A DNA stretch of 64,000 nucleotides from Klebsiella quasipneumoniae subsp. quasipneumoniae (lineage in GTDB: Bacteria; Pseudomonadota; Gammaproteobacteria; Enterobacterales; Enterobacteriaceae), in assembly GCF_020525925.1 (NCBI RefSeq), contig NZ_CP084876.1, positions 992,001-1,056,000 on the forward strand, given 5' to 3'. The position numbers and the translations under genes are program-made. The notes under the pieces are model-generated. The model was not told where the DNA came from. It made no database searches and worked only from the letters and a program-made list of their open reading frames with translations. Positions 29,505 through 39,412 of the stretch are shown here, in pieces. The first letter of the stretch is position 1. Every line of letters begins with the position of its first letter.

Positions 29505-30446
29505 CTAAGGTTTATCCAGCGACCAGGTGGCGCTGCGCACGTCGACTTTCACCGGCAGCAGGCCGATGCGCGTAAAGGTATCCGCCAGCGCCTGCTGTTC
29601 GTTATACACCGCCGGCGTCATGCGTTCGGCGCCGTAGGGCAGGCGGGCCAGGGTCTTCAGCCAGATGGCTTTATCCAGCCCGGTTGAGGTCGACAGGAGG
29701 CCAGCGGCCTCGTCCTGATGGCTGTTCGCCCACGCGCTGAGTTTACCCAGCTCATCCACCACTTGTTTTGCCGTCTCCGGGTAGGTATCCGCAAACTTGC
29801 GGCTGGCGAGATAGAAGGTGTAGTGCGGCACCAGCCCCTCGGCGTTGCGTATTTGTCGGGCTTTCGCGTTGGTTTCCACTTCCGCGAGGAACGGATCCCA
29901 GATCACCCACGCATCAATCGCCCCGCGCTGGAAAGCGGCGCGGGCGTCCGCTGGCGGAAGATAGACCGGGGTGATGTCTTTATAGCTGAGGCCCGCTTTT
30001 TCCAGCGCGGCGACCAGCAGGTAGTTGACGTCAGACCCCTTGTTCAGCCCCACGCGCTTACCTTTCAGGTCGGCCACGCTGTGGATTGCCGACTGTTCAG
30101 GCACCACAATGGCTTCCGTTTTCGGGTTAGCGGGGGAGTGGGCAAGGTAGACCAGATCGGCTTGCGCCGCCTGGGCAAAGGCCGGAGGCGCATCGCCGGT
30201 CGCGGCCAGATCGATACTGCCGACGTTGAGCCCCTCCAGCATTTGCGGCCCGGCGGGGAATTCGACCCAGCGTACGGCAATACCCTGTTTTTTCAGGCTT
30301 TCATCCAGGGTGCCGCGATATTTCAGCAGCGCGAAGATGTTCGCCTTTTGATAGCCGATGTTGACGGTCTCCGGCGCTTTGGCCAGCGCGGAGGCGGAAA
30401 GGGCGGCGAGGACCAGCAGCCACGCGGGGCGGAATCGGTTGGACAT
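29505..30446 (-). CDS. Orphan SsuA-like aliphatic sulfonate-binding periplasmic protein
   Basis: This 313-residue protein has a cleavable Sec signal (AWLLVLAALSASALA, cut after residue 22). The mature part is a sulfonate/taurine-type binding protein (VNIGYQKAN, FPAGPQML, ATGDAPPAFAQA, GLNKGSDVNYLL, DAWVIWDPFL). No SsuB or SsuC partner is encoded in the window, so it must use a transporter elsewhere. The same local motifs occur in the C-terminal domain of the sigma-54 regulator at the other end of the island. It converges with the SfnB-like gene and has an AAGGAG ribosome-binding site. Confidence 0.88.
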   Translation of the reverse strand: MSNRFRPAWLLVLAALSASALAKAPETVNIGYQKANIFALLKYRGTLDESLKKQGIAVRWVEFPAGPQMLEGLNVGSIDLAATGDAPPAFAQAAQADLVYLAHSPANPKTEAIVVPEQSAIHSVADLKGKRVGLNKGSDVNYLLVAALEKAGLSYKDITPVYLPPADARAAFQRGAIDAWVIWDPFLAEVETNAKARQIRNAEGLVPHYTFYLASRKFADTYPETAKQVVDELGKLSAWANSHQDEAAGLLSTSTGLDKAIWLKTLARLPYGAERMTPAVYNEQQALADTFTRIGLLPVKVDVRSATWSLDKP

Positions 30447-30576
30447 TGTCTGTTCTCCTTAGCGTTTTGCGTAAGGTAACAAACAGCGCTTATAACCATT
30501 AAATAACTAAATTTTAATTGATATAACAAAAATGGGGGGGGAGAGCCCGCGCGGAGACGCCCGGCGGGCCAGCAGG

Positions 30577-31944
30577 TTAATCGCAGGCGACAATTTTCAT
30601 CGCCAGCCCCCCGCGAGAGGTTTCCCGGTACTTGGCGTTCATGTCTTTGCCGGTTTCGTACATGGTCTCAATGACTTTATCGAGGCAGACGCGCGGCTCG
30701 CTGGTCCGGCGCAGCGCCATTCGCGCGGCGTTGACCGCTTTCACGGCGGCGATAGCGTTGCGTTCGATGCACGGCACCTGCACCTGGCCGGCGACAGGGT
30801 CGCAGGTCAGACCGAGGTTATGCTCCATGGCGATCTCTGCCGCGATGCACACCTGGCCCGGGCTGCCGCCCAGCAGTTCAGCCAGACCGGCCGCCGCCAT
30901 CGAGCAGGCGACGCCCACTTCACCCTGGCAGCCCACTTCGGCGCCGGAGATCGAGGCGTTCATCTTATAGAGCGAACCAATCGCGCTGGCCACCAGCATA
31001 TAGCGCGCCAGGGAGTTGCTGTTCACCTTGCGGATAAACTTGTCGTAATAGGCCAGCACTGCCGGCACGATACCGCAGGCGCCGTTGGTCGGCGCCGTCA
31101 CCACCCGGCCGCCGGCGGCGTTCTCTTCGTTCACCGCGAGGGCGAACATATTGATCCAGTCGACCACCGCCATCGGGTCGCTGTTGGTGGTGTCCTGGCT
31201 CACCAGCATGCGGCGCAGCGCGGCAGCCCGGCGCGGAACGCGCAGTTTGCCCGGCAGGACGCCTTCGGTGGTGATGCCGCGCTCAATACCGGCGCTCATC
31301 ACTTCCCACACCGCGGCGAAGTGTTGCTCCAGCGCCTCTTTACTGTGCAGCGCCAGTTCGTTCTGCATCATCAGGCCGGAGAGCGACAGCCCGGTTTCGC
31401 GGCAGTGACGCTGCAGGTCGGCGGCGTTTTTATAAGGATAAGGGACGGCCACCGGCGCGTCGGTGGTCTGGCCGAAGTGCGCTTCATCGACGATAAAGCC
31501 GCCGCCGATGGAGTAGTACGTCTGGCTGTAGAGCGCCTGGTCGCCGGCCAGGGCGGTGATGCGCATGCCGTTCTCATGCAGCGACAGGTTGTCGGCATGG
31601 AAATTCATGCACTGATCGACCGGGAAGTCCACTTCGTGCTGGCCGTTGGCCAGCATCAGGCGACCATGGGTGTTAACGTCCTGAATAAAGCCAGGGATAG
31701 CGTCGATGTCGACGGTGTCCGGCAGGTTGCCGGCGAGCCCCATGATAATCGCGATATCGGTATGGTGGCCTTTACCGGTCAGGGAGAGGGAGCCGTAGAC
31801 GTCGACGACCACTTTGGTCACCTCGGCCAGCAGGCCGCGCGCGATCAGGTCGTCAGTGAATTGTTTGCCCGCTTTCATCGGTCCAACGGTATGGGAGCTG
31901 GAAGGGCCAATGCCGATTTTAAAGATATCGAATACGCTGATCAT
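30577..31944 (-). CDS. sdaB: L-serine dehydratase SdaB
   Basis: SdaB is an oxygen-sensitive [4Fe-4S] enzyme of 455 residues that deaminates L-serine to pyruvate and ammonia. It begins [22 protein letters not shown] with the conserved SSSHTVGP motif. Conserved cysteine-containing segments are [27 protein letters not shown] and a late [14 protein letters not shown]. It follows the transporter gene sdaC after 65 bp, the E. coli order. It is assigned SdaB rather than SdaA on that linkage. Confidence 0.95.
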   Translation of the reverse strand: MISVFDIFKIGIGPSSSHTVGPMKAGKQFTDDLIARGLLAEVTKVVVDVYGSLSLTGKGHHTDIAIIMGLAGNLPDTVDIDAIPGFIQDVNTHGRLMLANGQHEVDFPVDQCMNFHADNLSLHENGMRITALAGDQALYSQTYYSIGGGFIVDEAHFGQTTDAPVAVPYPYKNAADLQRHCRETGLSLSGLMMQNELALHSKEALEQHFAAVWEVMSAGIERGITTEGVLPGKLRVPRRAAALRRMLVSQDTTNSDPMAVVDWINMFALAVNEENAAGGRVVTAPTNGACGIVPAVLAYYDKFIRKVNSNSLARYMLVASAIGSLYKMNASISGAEVGCQGEVGVACSMAAAGLAELLGGSPGQVCIAAEIAMEHNLGLTCDPVAGQVQVPCIERNAIAAVKAVNAARMALRRTSEPRVCLDKVIETMYETGKDMNAKYRETSRGGLAMKIVACD

Positions 31945-32009
31945 ATGTATTCCCGTGCTGTCGGAAAGCGCGCCGCCGTTCAGCGGCGCGGGGGGAGGTG
32001 TTGACTGAA

Positions 32010-33299
32010 TTAGCTGAACAGCGAGTAGAAGATCGCGGAGATGGCAATCAGACCCATAATCACCACGAAGACGTTGCTGACGTGGCCGCTGTATTTACGC
32101 ATCGCCGGCACTTTCTGAATCGCGTACATCGGCATCAGGAACAGGATCATCGCGATAATCGGGCCGCCAAGGGTCTCGATCATGCCGAGGATGCTCGGGT
32201 TCAGCGTCGCGACAATCCAGGTGGTCACCAGCATGAACAGCGCGGTCAGCTTGTTCAGTTTGTTGATTTCGATAGATTTGCCTTTACCGCGCAGGGACTT
32301 AATCACCATGCCGTTAAAGCCTTCGCGGGCGCCCAGGTAGTGGCCGAGGAAGGATTTGGTGATGGCGATCATCGCGATGATCGGCGCCATCCAGGCAATG
32401 ATTGGCGCGTTAAAGTGGTTCGCCAGGTAAGACAGAATCGAGATGTTCTGCTCTTTCGCCGCCGCCAGGTCTGCCGGAGAGAGGCTCAGGACGCAGCTGA
32501 AGACGAAGAACATCACGGTCAGCACCATCATGATATGGGCGCGAGCCAGGATGCTGGAGCATTTTTTCTCGGCGCCTTCGCCGTACTCTTCACGCTTGGC
32601 AACCGCGAAGGAGGAGATGATCGGCGAGTGGTTGAAAGAGAAGACCATGACCGGGATCGCCAGCCACAGGGTCATCAGCAGGCCGTTGCCGGTGACGGAG
32701 GCGCCGCTCAGGGAGAGGGTCTCCAGCGCCGCGCCGTTCCACTGCGGGATCAGGTACAGCGCCAGAATCATCAGGGCGATTACGAACGGAAACACCAGAA
32801 TGCTCATCGCTTTCACGATCATCTGCTCGCCGAAACGCACGATGGTCATCATACCGACGATCAGGATCAGCGACAGAATCGCACGCGGCGGCGGCGTCAT
32901 GTGCAGCTGGTGCGCCATGAAGCTTTCGACGGTATTGGTGATCGCCACGCTGTAGACCAACAGGATTGGGTAGATAGCGAAGAAGTAGAGCAGGGTAATC
33001 AGCTTACCTGCGCCTACGCCGAAGTGTTCTTCAACCACTTCAGTGATGTCTTCGCCCGGGTTTTTGCCGGAGAGCACGAAGCGGGTCATACCGCGGTGGG
33101 CGAAGAAGGTCATCGGGAAGGCCAGAATCGCCATGATAATCAGGGGGATCATGCCGCCGACGCCGGCGTTGATCGGCAGGAACAAGACGCCCGCGCCGAT
33201 CGCTGTACCGTACAGGCCCAGCATCCACATGGTGTCGGTTTTACGCCATCCGCTGCGGGTTTCGCCCGAAACGATGGTGCTGGTTTGAGTGGTTTCCAT
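32010..33299 (-). CDS. sdaC: Serine:H+ symporter SdaC
   Basis: SdaC is a 429-residue HAAAP-family inner-membrane protein with about 11 helices. It imports serine to feed Sda[20 protein letters not shown] in helix 1 is the substrate-site signature, followed by [22 protein letters not shown] ribosome-binding site precedes the start. Control by CRP and Lrp is known for E. coli sdaCB, and a possible CRP site is present upstream. Confidence 0.95.
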   Translation of the reverse strand: METTQTSTIVSGETRSGWRKTDTMWMLGLYGTAIGAGVLFLPINAGVGGMIPLIIMAILAFPMTFFAHRGMTRFVLSGKNPGEDITEVVEEHFGVGAGKLITLLYFFAIYPILLVYSVAITNTVESFMAHQLHMTPPPRAILSLILIVGMMTIVRFGEQMIVKAMSILVFPFVIALMILALYLIPQWNGAALETLSLSGASVTGNGLLMTLWLAIPVMVFSFNHSPIISSFAVAKREEYGEGAEKKCSSILARAHIMMVLTVMFFVFSCVLSLSPADLAAAKEQNISILSYLANHFNAPIIAWMAPIIAMIAITKSFLGHYLGAREGFNGMVIKSLRGKGKSIEINKLNKLTALFMLVTTWIVATLNPSILGMIETLGGPIIAMILFLMPMYAIQKVPAMRKYSGHVSNVFVVIMGLIAISAIFYSLFS

Positions 33300-33760
33300 C
33301 TGTATCTCCTGGAGGAATCAACAAAATCTAATGAACAAATACAATTGCGTAACACGAAATTCGTTTAATTACGGTTTTTTTAGAAATTTTCTCCGTAATA
33401 ATTGGGCCGGAAAGATACATTTATATGGTTTATGCATCAGTGATCGCGATCTCAAATGCAATAATCCACTTTCAATGTGCGTATTTTTAGTCCAACAGCC
33501 TGTTTCTGGTGATCAGCCAGCGATTTGTGGCGCGCAGGCTACCATTTGCAGCATATGAGATAAAAGCTGGGTGGCGTAATAACGAGGGATTTACTGTAAA
33601 AAAGAGAAGTGGTCGACGTTTTTGCGCTTAAAACCATTTTTTGCAGTGATAATTGTCGCAGTTTTTACCAACGCAAACGATTGGCTATGTAAAAATAATT
33701 TAGCTGTTTGATGAATAACAGAAAGTTTTTTAGCGCGTTTTGGAAGTCAGAGAAAGCGTG
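33300..33760. other. Intergenic regulatory region upstream of sdaC
   Basis: This 460-bp AT-rich interval separates sdaC from the 3' end of ppnN. It should hold the sdaCB promoter on the minus strand, but I cannot place the -10 and -35 with confidence. I see one CRP-like dyad (33439-33454) and no open frame with coding character. Confidence 0.5.
33439..33454. promoter_or_regulatory. Possible CRP site upstream of sdaC
   Basis: AGTGATCGCGATCTCA matches 8 of 10 bases of TGTGA-N6-TCACA, with a fully symmetric TGATCGCGATC-like core. It lies 140 bp from the sdaC start. CRP regulation of sdaC is known in E. coli. Confidence 0.5.
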
Positions 33761-33792
33761 CCCGCCGGGGCAACAGGCGCTGCCCCGGCGGG
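33761..33792 (-). terminator. Stem-loop after ppnN
   Basis: Perfect 12-bp arms CCCGCCGGGGCA / TGCCCCGGCGGG with an 8-base loop lie 8 bp beyond the ppnN stop. The T-rich stretch that follows on the minus strand is interrupted, so the terminator is probable but not perfect. Confidence 0.65.
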
Positions 33793-33799
33793 ACGGAAA

Positions 33800-35167
33800 T
33801 CAGGCGATGATTTCGTAGCAGGGAATATAGGCGGTGCCGCCCGGGAGCTTCATGCGGTGCTGGGCGACGAAGCCCTGCAGCAGATCGTCCATGCGGCGCA
33901 TCATCTCCGGGTCGCCGTGCAGCTTATAAGGACCGTACTGCTCGATGGCCTGGATGCCCACCTCTTTGACGTTACCCGCGACAATGCCGGAGAAGGCGCG
34001 GCGCAGGTCGGCGGCCAGCACTTCCACCGGCTGGTCCGGGGAGAGTTTGAGGTTGGCCATGTTTTCATGGGTCGGATCAAACGGCATCTGCAGGTCCGGC
34101 GAGATACGAATCGACCAGTTGAAGCTGTAGGCGTCGTCGGTCTCGCGACGGCTCTCTTTCACCAGCGGCATCGCTTTTTTCATCTGCCGCGCCACTTCCG
34201 CCGGGTCGTCGATGATGATCCGGTAGTGGCGACGGGCGGATTCGCCCAGGGTATGGGTGATAAATTCGTCCAGCACGCGGAAGTAGTCAGCGCTCTCTTT
34301 CGGGCCGGTGAGGATCAGCGGCAGCACCTGCGCTTTGTTATCCGGATGCATCAGAATACCCAGCAGGTAAAGCAGCTCTTCGGCGGTGCCGACGCCGCCC
34401 GGGAAGATGATGATCCCGTGGGCGATGCGCACGAAGGCCTCCAGACGCTTTTCGATGTCCGGCATGATGATCAGTTCATTGACCAGCGGGTTTGGCGGTT
34501 CCGCGGCGATAATGGACGGTTCGGTCATGCCGATAAAGCGGCTGTCTTTGTAGCGCTGCTGCGCGTGGCCGACGGCGGCGCCTTTCATCGGCGCTTCCAT
34601 CGCGCCAGGCCCGCAGCCGGTGCAGATGTTGAGTTCCCGCAGTCCCAGCTGCGTACCGACGCGGCGGGCGTAGAGGTATTCGTTTTCGTTGATCGAGTGG
34701 CCGCCCCAACAGACGATCATGTTCGGCGCTTCGCCGACGTGCAGCGCGCGGGCGTTGCGCAGGATCGAGAACACCAGGTTGGTGATATGGACCGAACTTT
34801 CGAGATCGAGGTTCGGGAAGCGAACGGTATTGTGGATCTGGCCGTACACGAACAGGATATCGCGCAGCACGGCGAACAGGTTGGCCTGCAGGGAACGAAT
34901 AATGCGCCCGTCAACGAAGGCCTCTTCCGGCGGGTTGATCAGTTCCAGCTTCACGCCGCGTTCGCGACGCAGCACGTTAATATCGAAATTTTCAAAACGG
35001 GACAGAAGCTCCTTGCTGTTATCGGTCAGGCTCCCCGAGTTGAGCACAGCAAGCGAGCAGTTGCGAAAGAGTTGATACAGATCGCTGCTGGCGGTGCGCT
35101 TAAGCATATCCACTTCCAGCTGCGACAGCATATCCATTGAACCAAGCGGGCTAACATGTGTAATCAA
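33800..35167 (-). CDS. ppnN: Pyrimidine/purine nucleotide 5'-monophosphate nucleosidase PpnN
   Basis: PpnN (YgdH) hydrolyses nucleoside monophosphates to a free base and ribose-5-phosphate and is activated by (p)ppGpp in E. coli. The 455-residue protein has the central LOG-type fold with [16 protein letters not shown] and [20 protein letters not shown], plus family-specific N- and C-terminal domains. The start [14 protein letters not shown] matches the E. coli protein. The ppGpp synthase gene relA is also in this window. Confidence 0.95.
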   Translation of the reverse strand: MITHVSPLGSMDMLSQLEVDMLKRTASSDLYQLFRNCSLAVLNSGSLTDNSKELLSRFENFDINVLRRERGVKLELINPPEEAFVDGRIIRSLQANLFAVLRDILFVYGQIHNTVRFPNLDLESSVHITNLVFSILRNARALHVGEAPNMIVCWGGHSINENEYLYARRVGTQLGLRELNICTGCGPGAMEAPMKGAAVGHAQQRYKDSRFIGMTEPSIIAAEPPNPLVNELIIMPDIEKRLEAFVRIAHGIIIFPGGVGTAEELLYLLGILMHPDNKAQVLPLILTGPKESADYFRVLDEFITHTLGESARRHYRIIIDDPAEVARQMKKAMPLVKESRRETDDAYSFNWSIRISPDLQMPFDPTHENMANLKLSPDQPVEVLAADLRRAFSGIVAGNVKEVGIQAIEQYGPYKLHGDPEMMRRMDDLLQGFVAQHRMKLPGGTAYIPCYEIIA

Positions 35168-35278
35168 GTGAACTCCTTACAGGACGCTTATGGTCTTCCT
35201 GTGATTACAATAGCCCTGCGAGCGGCGTTTCCACAACCTTGCGCGCGTCTAAACGCACGCAAATTGTGAAAATGTTTA

Positions 35279-36124
35279 TTATTGTCGGGCGAGGCGGCCG
35301 GTGGCAGGGGAAAAGTCACCGTTGCTGCGCCAGGGGTTGATATCCAGACCGCCGCGTCGCGTATAGCGGGCGTAAACGGAAAGCGATTCCGGCTGGCAGA
35401 AACGGAGAATATCGTTAAAGATGCGCTCGACGCACTGCTCATGGAATTCGTTATGGTGGCGGAACGAGACCAGATAGCGCAGGAGCTGCTCGCGGTCGAT
35501 TTTCGCCCCACGATACTGGATCTGCACCGAGCCCCAGTCCGGCTGGTGGGTGATCAGGCAGTTGGACTTCAGCAGGTGGCTGACCAGCGTCTCTTCCACG
35601 ATTTTGCCGCTGGCGGCGCCCTGCAGGTAGTCGGCGCTGAACTGATAGTTATCGATCTCGATATCCTGATCGTCGATGCAGGCGCCGTGGAGGTGAGCAA
35701 TCGGCTGGCCTTCCAGTTCATCCAGCCGATACAGCGAGACCTTGACCTCGCCCTGGGCGCAGGCGCTCAGATCGCGGGTCAGCGTCTCTTCAACCTCCTG
35801 CCAGTTGGCGAAACGCGTCTGGTTAAAGCTGTTGAGATAAAGCTTAAAGCTTTTTGACTCCACCAGATTGACGCTGGTGTCGGGCAGTTCGACGTGGCCG
35901 ACGGCCACCTGCGGCAGGCCTTTGCCGTTCAGCCAGGAGAGTTCGTACAGCGTCCAGATATCGGCGCCGTGAAACGGCAGGTTGTCGGCATGCAGGCCAA
36001 GCGGGTCGCGGTTAAGGCTGCGCGGAACGCCCTGCAGCAGCGAGGCGTCATAGGTATCGCGGTAATCGGTTGATTTACCGAGCGTCAGGCCGGCCAGCGC
36101 CTGATGATTATCGTAAGAAGACAT
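35279..36124 (-). CDS. queF: NADPH-dependent 7-cyano-7-deazaguanine reductase QueF
   Basis: QueF reduces the nitrile of preQ0 to the amine preQ1 in queuosine synthesis. The 281-residue, two-domain (long-type) enzyme carries the QueF motif [12 protein letters not shown] starting at Glu89. The thioimide-forming Cys189 and Asp196 lie in [13 protein letters not shown]. It is divergent from syd, with 68 bp between starts. The queE and queD genes of the same pathway lie about 21 kb to the right. Confidence 0.96.
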   Translation of the reverse strand: MSSYDNHQALAGLTLGKSTDYRDTYDASLLQGVPRSLNRDPLGLHADNLPFHGADIWTLYELSWLNGKGLPQVAVGHVELPDTSVNLVESKSFKLYLNSFNQTRFANWQEVEETLTRDLSACAQGEVKVSLYRLDELEGQPIAHLHGACIDDQDIEIDNYQFSADYLQGAASGKIVEETLVSHLLKSNCLITHQPDWGSVQIQYRGAKIDREQLLRYLVSFRHHNEFHEQCVERIFNDILRFCQPESLSVYARYTRRGGLDINPWRSNGDFSPATGRLARQ

Positions 36125-36192
36125 GTTTCACCATAGTAAAGCGGGTACACTATGACCCCAGTGTATCCTGTCTAACGTGAAGAGAGAAACCG

Positions 36193-36738
36193 GTGGACCA
36201 TCAGACCGCAGAAGCGCTGCATGCTTTTACCCAACGTTATTGCGCCGCCTGGCAGCAGCAGCGCCACAGCCTGCCGCGCAGTCAAGAGCTTTATGGCGTC
36301 CCGTCGCCTTGCGTCGTCGACACCCAGGGCGAGGCCGTGTTCTGGCAGCCGCAGCCGTTTTCGCTGGCGCAAAATATCAGCGCGGTTGAACGCGCCCTGG
36401 ATATTGTGGTACAACAGCCGCTTCATTCTTATTATACCACTCAGTTTGCCGGCGATATGACCGGCCGGTTTGCCGGCGAAACGCTAACGCTGCTGCAGAC
36501 CTGGAGTGAAGAGGATTTCCAGCGGGTGCAGGAAAACCTCATCGGGCATCTGGTGGTGCAGAAGCGGCTGAAGCTGGCGCCGACGCTGTTTATCGCCACC
36601 CTCGAGAGTGAACTGGATGTCATTTCCGTCTGTAATCTCAGCGGTGAAGTCGTCAAAGAGACCCTCGGCACCGCCAAACGCATCACCCTTTCCCCCTCGC
36701 TTGCGGGTTTCCTCAACCAGCTTGAGCCGGTTCTGTAA
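36193..36738 (+). CDS. syd: SecY-interacting protein Syd
   Basis: Syd is a 181-residue cytoplasmic protein that binds SecY and is thought to proofread the translocon. The frame uses a GTG start at 36193, giving the normal length. Recognisable segments are [40 protein letters not shown] [11 protein letters not shown] and [14 protein letters not shown]. It lies just upstream of csrB, as in E. coli. Confidence 0.94.
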   Translation: MDHQTAEALHAFTQRYCAAWQQQRHSLPRSQELYGVPSPCVVDTQGEAVFWQPQPFSLAQNISAVERALDIVVQQPLHSYYTTQFAGDMTGRFAGETLTLLQTWSEEDFQRVQENLIGHLVVQKRLKLAPTLFIATLESELDVISVCNLSGEVVKETLGTAKRITLSPSLAGFLNQLEPVL

Positions 36739-36757
36739 TCCAGTCTGCCTGGTCATT

Positions 36758-36775
36758 TGTGAGAGATCTCTTACA
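36758..36775. promoter_or_regulatory. UvrY (BarA response regulator) binding palindrome upstream of csrB
   Basis: TGTGAGAGATCTCTTACA is an 18-bp near-perfect palindrome about 180 bp upstream of the csrB 5' end. It is of the type reported for UvrY control of csrB in E. coli. A second half-site, TGTAAGAGATCA, follows at 36781. The remaining interval to 36947 is AT-rich leader and promoter DNA. Confidence 0.75.
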
Positions 36776-36947
36776 AAACCTGTAAGAGATCATCATCATT
36801 TAAGGCAAATTTAATCCAATCTTTTTTTATTAACTTATTGGTATTAAATTGGATTTTTATTTTTTCGTCCTTTTGAGTGGGGACTAATCTTAAGAGATTG
36901 TCTCAAGAAGGGTTGTAAGAAGAGGCAGAATCAGTGATCCTATGTCT

Positions 36948-37312
36948 GTCGACAGGAAGTCGCGAAATGAAGCGAACATCAGGATGATGGCGCTTCTGCA
37001 GGACCCGCCAGGATGGCGTTGCAAGGACAGGCTTCAGGATGAAGCAAGGATAACGCAGGATCGCGTAATGGACACCTCCAGGATGGAGAATGAGAGCCGC
37101 TCAGGATGAACGGTGGATCTGGAAGATCGGGACAAACTTAAGGATAAGTCATTTCGCATCGGGGTGGTGTGAAAGCAGGATGCACGAGTTTATGGATGAA
37201 CATGGTCAGGAGACCTCAGGAAAAGTTTTCAAGGACGAGCAGGGAGCACCAATGTAGCGGGAATGCTGCAAAACGAACCGGGAGCACTGTTTATACAGTG
37301 CTCCCTTTTTTT
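36948..37312 (+). ncRNA. csrB: CsrA-sequestering small RNA CsrB
   Basis: The RNA begins GTCGACAGGAAGTCGCG and carries about 15 AGGA and 4 GGGA motifs, many in stem-loop contexts such as CTCCAGGATGGAG. It ends in an intrinsic terminator. CsrB binds many copies of the translational regulator CsrA and so lifts its effect on glycogen, biofilm and motility genes (established). The length of about 365 nt and the place between syd and yqcC match E. coli. Its transcription depends on BarA-UvrY, and barA is encoded 7.6 kb to the right. Confidence 0.97.
37280..37312 (+). terminator. Intrinsic terminator of csrB
   Basis: GGGAGCACTGT / ACAGTGCTCCC arms with a TTAT loop are followed by seven T residues. 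Confidence 0.92.
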
Positions 37313-37370
37313 ATTTCTCCTGCGGATTTGCTATCCTGCGCCCGGTTTTTAACTCATCGAGGTTTCCCCC

Positions 37371-37700
37371 ATGACTCTTGACGATAGCGTGCGCGATCGC
37401 CTGCGCGCCATTGAAGCCCTGCTGCGCGAAACAGAGCACTGGCAGGAGACGGCGCCGGACAGCAGCGCCTTCGCCAGCGATAAGCCGTTTTGCCTGGATA
37501 CTCTGGAGCCGCTGGAGTGGCTGCAGTGGGTCCTGATCCCGCGTATGCATCAGCTGCTGGAGAGCGGCCAGCCGCTGCCGCAAAATTTCGCCGTTGCGCC
37601 GTATTACGAAATGGCGCTGGATCAAGCCCACCCGGTTCGCGAATCCATGCTGGCGGAGCTGCTGCTGCTGGACGCGCTGTTTGCCGGTGAGCAGGCCTGA
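37371..37700 (+). CDS. yqcC: YqcC family protein
   Basis: This small (109 aa) acidic cytoplasmic protein is of unknown function. The family pattern is seen in LEWLQWVLIPRMHQLLESG and PYYEMALD. The stop of yqcC overlaps the start of truC by one base, and co-occurrence with truC is common in enterobacteria, so a role linked to tRNA pseudouridylation is possible but unproven. Confidence 0.9.
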   Translation: MTLDDSVRDRLRAIEALLRETEHWQETAPDSSAFASDKPFCLDTLEPLEWLQWVLIPRMHQLLESGQPLPQNFAVAPYYEMALDQAHPVRESMLAELLLLDALFAGEQA

Positions 37701-38494
37701 TGCTGGAGATAATCTACCAGGACGACTGGCTGGTGGCGGTCAACAAACCGTCGGGCTGGCTGGTGCATCGCAGCTGGCTCGATCGCGATGAGAAAGTGGT
37801 GGTGATGCAGACCGTGCGCGACCAGATCGGCCAGCACGTTTTTACCGCCCATCGCCTCGACCGGCCCACCTCCGGCGTCCTGCTCATGGGGCTGTCAAGC
37901 GAGGCGGGTCGCCTGCTGGCGCAGCAGTTCGAGCAGCATCAGATCCAGAAGCGCTACCATGCGATCGTCCGCGGCTGGCTGATGGAAGAGGCGCTGCTCG
38001 ATTATCCGCTGGTGGAAGAGCTGGATAAAATCGCCGATAAGTTCGCCCGCGAAGACAAAGGGCCGCAGCCGGCGGTGACCCATTACCGTGGTCTGGCGAC
38101 GGTGGAGATGCCGGTGGCGACCGGGCGTTATCCCACCACGCGCTACGGGCTGGTGGAACTGGAGCCGAAAACCGGCCGCAAGCACCAGCTGCGCCGCCAT
38201 CTGGCCCACCTGCGTCATCCGATCCTCGGCGACAGCAAGCACGGCGATCTGCGGCAAAACCGCAGCGCCACGGAGCATTTCGGCTGTCACCGCCTGATGC
38301 TGCACGCCAGCGAACTGTCTTTAATCCATCCCTTTACCGGTGAGCCGCTGACCCTGCGCGCCGGTTTTGACGACGTCTGGATGCGTGCGCTGTCGCAGTT
38401 TGGCTGGCGCGGGCTTCTCCCGCTAAATGAAAGGGTTGAGTTTGCCGACGACTGCGGTCAGGATGAAGAGAATAAGGTCAATCCAGGGAGATAA
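37700..38494 (+). CDS. truC: tRNA pseudouridine(65) synthase TruC
   Basis: TruC is an RluA-family pseudouridine synthase of 264 residues that modifies U65 of certain tRNAs. The catalytic aspartate is in [15 protein letters not shown]. Further family motifs are YHAIVRGWL and [21 protein letters not shown]. It is coupled to yqcC and followed after 4 bp by yqcA. Confidence 0.95.
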   Translation: MLEIIYQDDWLVAVNKPSGWLVHRSWLDRDEKVVVMQTVRDQIGQHVFTAHRLDRPTSGVLLMGLSSEAGRLLAQQFEQHQIQKRYHAIVRGWLMEEALLDYPLVEELDKIADKFAREDKGPQPAVTHYRGLATVEMPVATGRYPTTRYGLVELEPKTGRKHQLRRHLAHLRHPILGDSKHGDLRQNRSATEHFGCHRLMLHASELSLIHPFTGEPLTLRAGFDDVWMRALSQFGWRGLLPLNERVEFADDCGQDEENKVNPGR

Positions 38495-38498
38495 TAGC

Positions 38499-38942
38499 AT
38501 GGCGGAAGTCGGAATTTTTGTCGGCACCATGTACGGCAACTCGCTGCTGGTCGCGGAAGAAGCGGAAGCGATCCTCAGCGGACTGGGACACAAGGCTACC
38601 GTGTATGAGGATCCGCAGGTCAACGACTGGGAGTCCTACACGGGTAAGTATGTGCTGGTGGTCACCTCCACCACCGGGCAGGGCGATCTGCCGGACAGCA
38701 TCGTCCCGCTGTATGAGGGCATTAAAGATATGTATCAGCCTCACCTGCGCTACGGCATTATCGCGCTGGGCGACAGCACCTATGCCAACTTTTGCGGCGG
38801 AGGCCTGAAGTTCGATCAACTGCTGCAGGAGCAGGGCGCGAAGCGCATCGGCGAAATGCTGAAGATTGACGCCAGCGAAGATCCGGAGCCGGAGAGCGTC
38901 TCTAATCCATGGGTTGAGCAGTGGGCTACCCTGCTGGAATAA
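38499..38942 (+). CDS. yqcA: Flavodoxin YqcA
   Basis: This 147-residue flavodoxin-fold protein has the FMN phosphate loop [15 protein letters not shown] at the N-terminus and the [12 protein letters not shown] and [13 protein letters not shown] loops that hold the isoalloxazine ring. Its redox partner is unknown. The start at 38499 follows a GGGAGA ribosome-binding site; the in-frame upstream ATG lies inside truC. Confidence 0.93.
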   Translation: MAEVGIFVGTMYGNSLLVAEEAEAILSGLGHKATVYEDPQVNDWESYTGKYVLVVTSTTGQGDLPDSIVPLYEGIKDMYQPHLRYGIIALGDSTYANFCGGGLKFDQLLQEQGAKRIGEMLKIDASEDPEPESVSNPWVEQWATLLE

Positions 38943-38949
38943 AAGCGCT

Positions 38950-38974
38950 GCCCTCTCCCTACGCAGAGGGCGCC
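38950..38974 (+). terminator. Putative terminator after yqcA
   Basis: GCCCTCT / AGAGGGC arms with an 8-base loop lie 7 bp after the stop codon, followed by GCCCTTT. The T-tract is short. Confidence 0.5.
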
Positions 38975-38978
38975 CTTT

Positions 38979-39340
38979 CAAGATGTCGCGGCCAGATACG
39001 CGGACAGCAAAAGTGTATCCCTTTCCGGGCGGCACGCCTTCAGGCAAATGCACAATATCCTTAGCAATATCATGGGTTAAGCCAGCCGGTTTCACCGGGT
39101 CAAGAGAGGTATTTCACACTCCGGCTCTTATTGCTGCGCTTTTGACCACCCGCGGCGCTGGTTTTTCATTTCCGTGAACTTCCCCCCATTCTTTCAGGCA
39201 TACGCCATAAACCACCTGCAACAGCGGCGTAAAAGCTGTGTAGATGCACGGTGAGCCGCGGTGTGCCTCTTCATATACTGCTCCAGCCAGTGATAAATGC
39301 AGTGCCAGATATAACGACAACTATCAAAACACGACCACGT
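38979..39340. other. Unexplained interval between yqcA and gudP, possibly a decayed gene
   Basis: This stretch has no intact gene of normal appearance. On the minus strand one frame runs from 39320 through about 39006. It is interrupted by a single TGA at 39114-39116 and ends near the yqcA terminator. The translated parts (for example KEWGEVHGNEKPAPRVV and HDIAKDIVHLPEGVPPGKG) look protein-like but I do not recognise the family. It may be a remnant of a horizontally acquired gene. Confidence 0.35.
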
Positions 39341-39377
39341 CATTCTGATTACCCTACAGGTTGTGCTGTTCAGAATG
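39341..39377. promoter_or_regulatory. Inverted repeat upstream of gudP, possible operator
   Basis: CATTCTGA (39341-39348) and TCAGAATG (39370-39377) are perfect 8-bp arms 36 bp before the gudP start. A nested GTTCA / TGAAC dyad lies at 39368-39380. CdaR, the known glucarate-responsive activator, is a candidate ligand (inference). Confidence 0.4.
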
Positions 39378-39412
39378 AACGTAGCTAAACGCTATGATTC
39401 AGGAGTACAACA

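Noticed and set aside
30532..35140. Long plus-strand frames opposite sdaB, sdaC and ppnN
   Set aside because: All are mirror frames of genes with clear homologues. The glutamine-, histidine- and arginine-rich products are typical of antisense translation.
37169..37381. 70-codon plus-strand frame between csrB and yqcC
   Set aside because: It lies over the 3' half and terminator of CsrB. The GGA repeats and hairpins account for the sequence.
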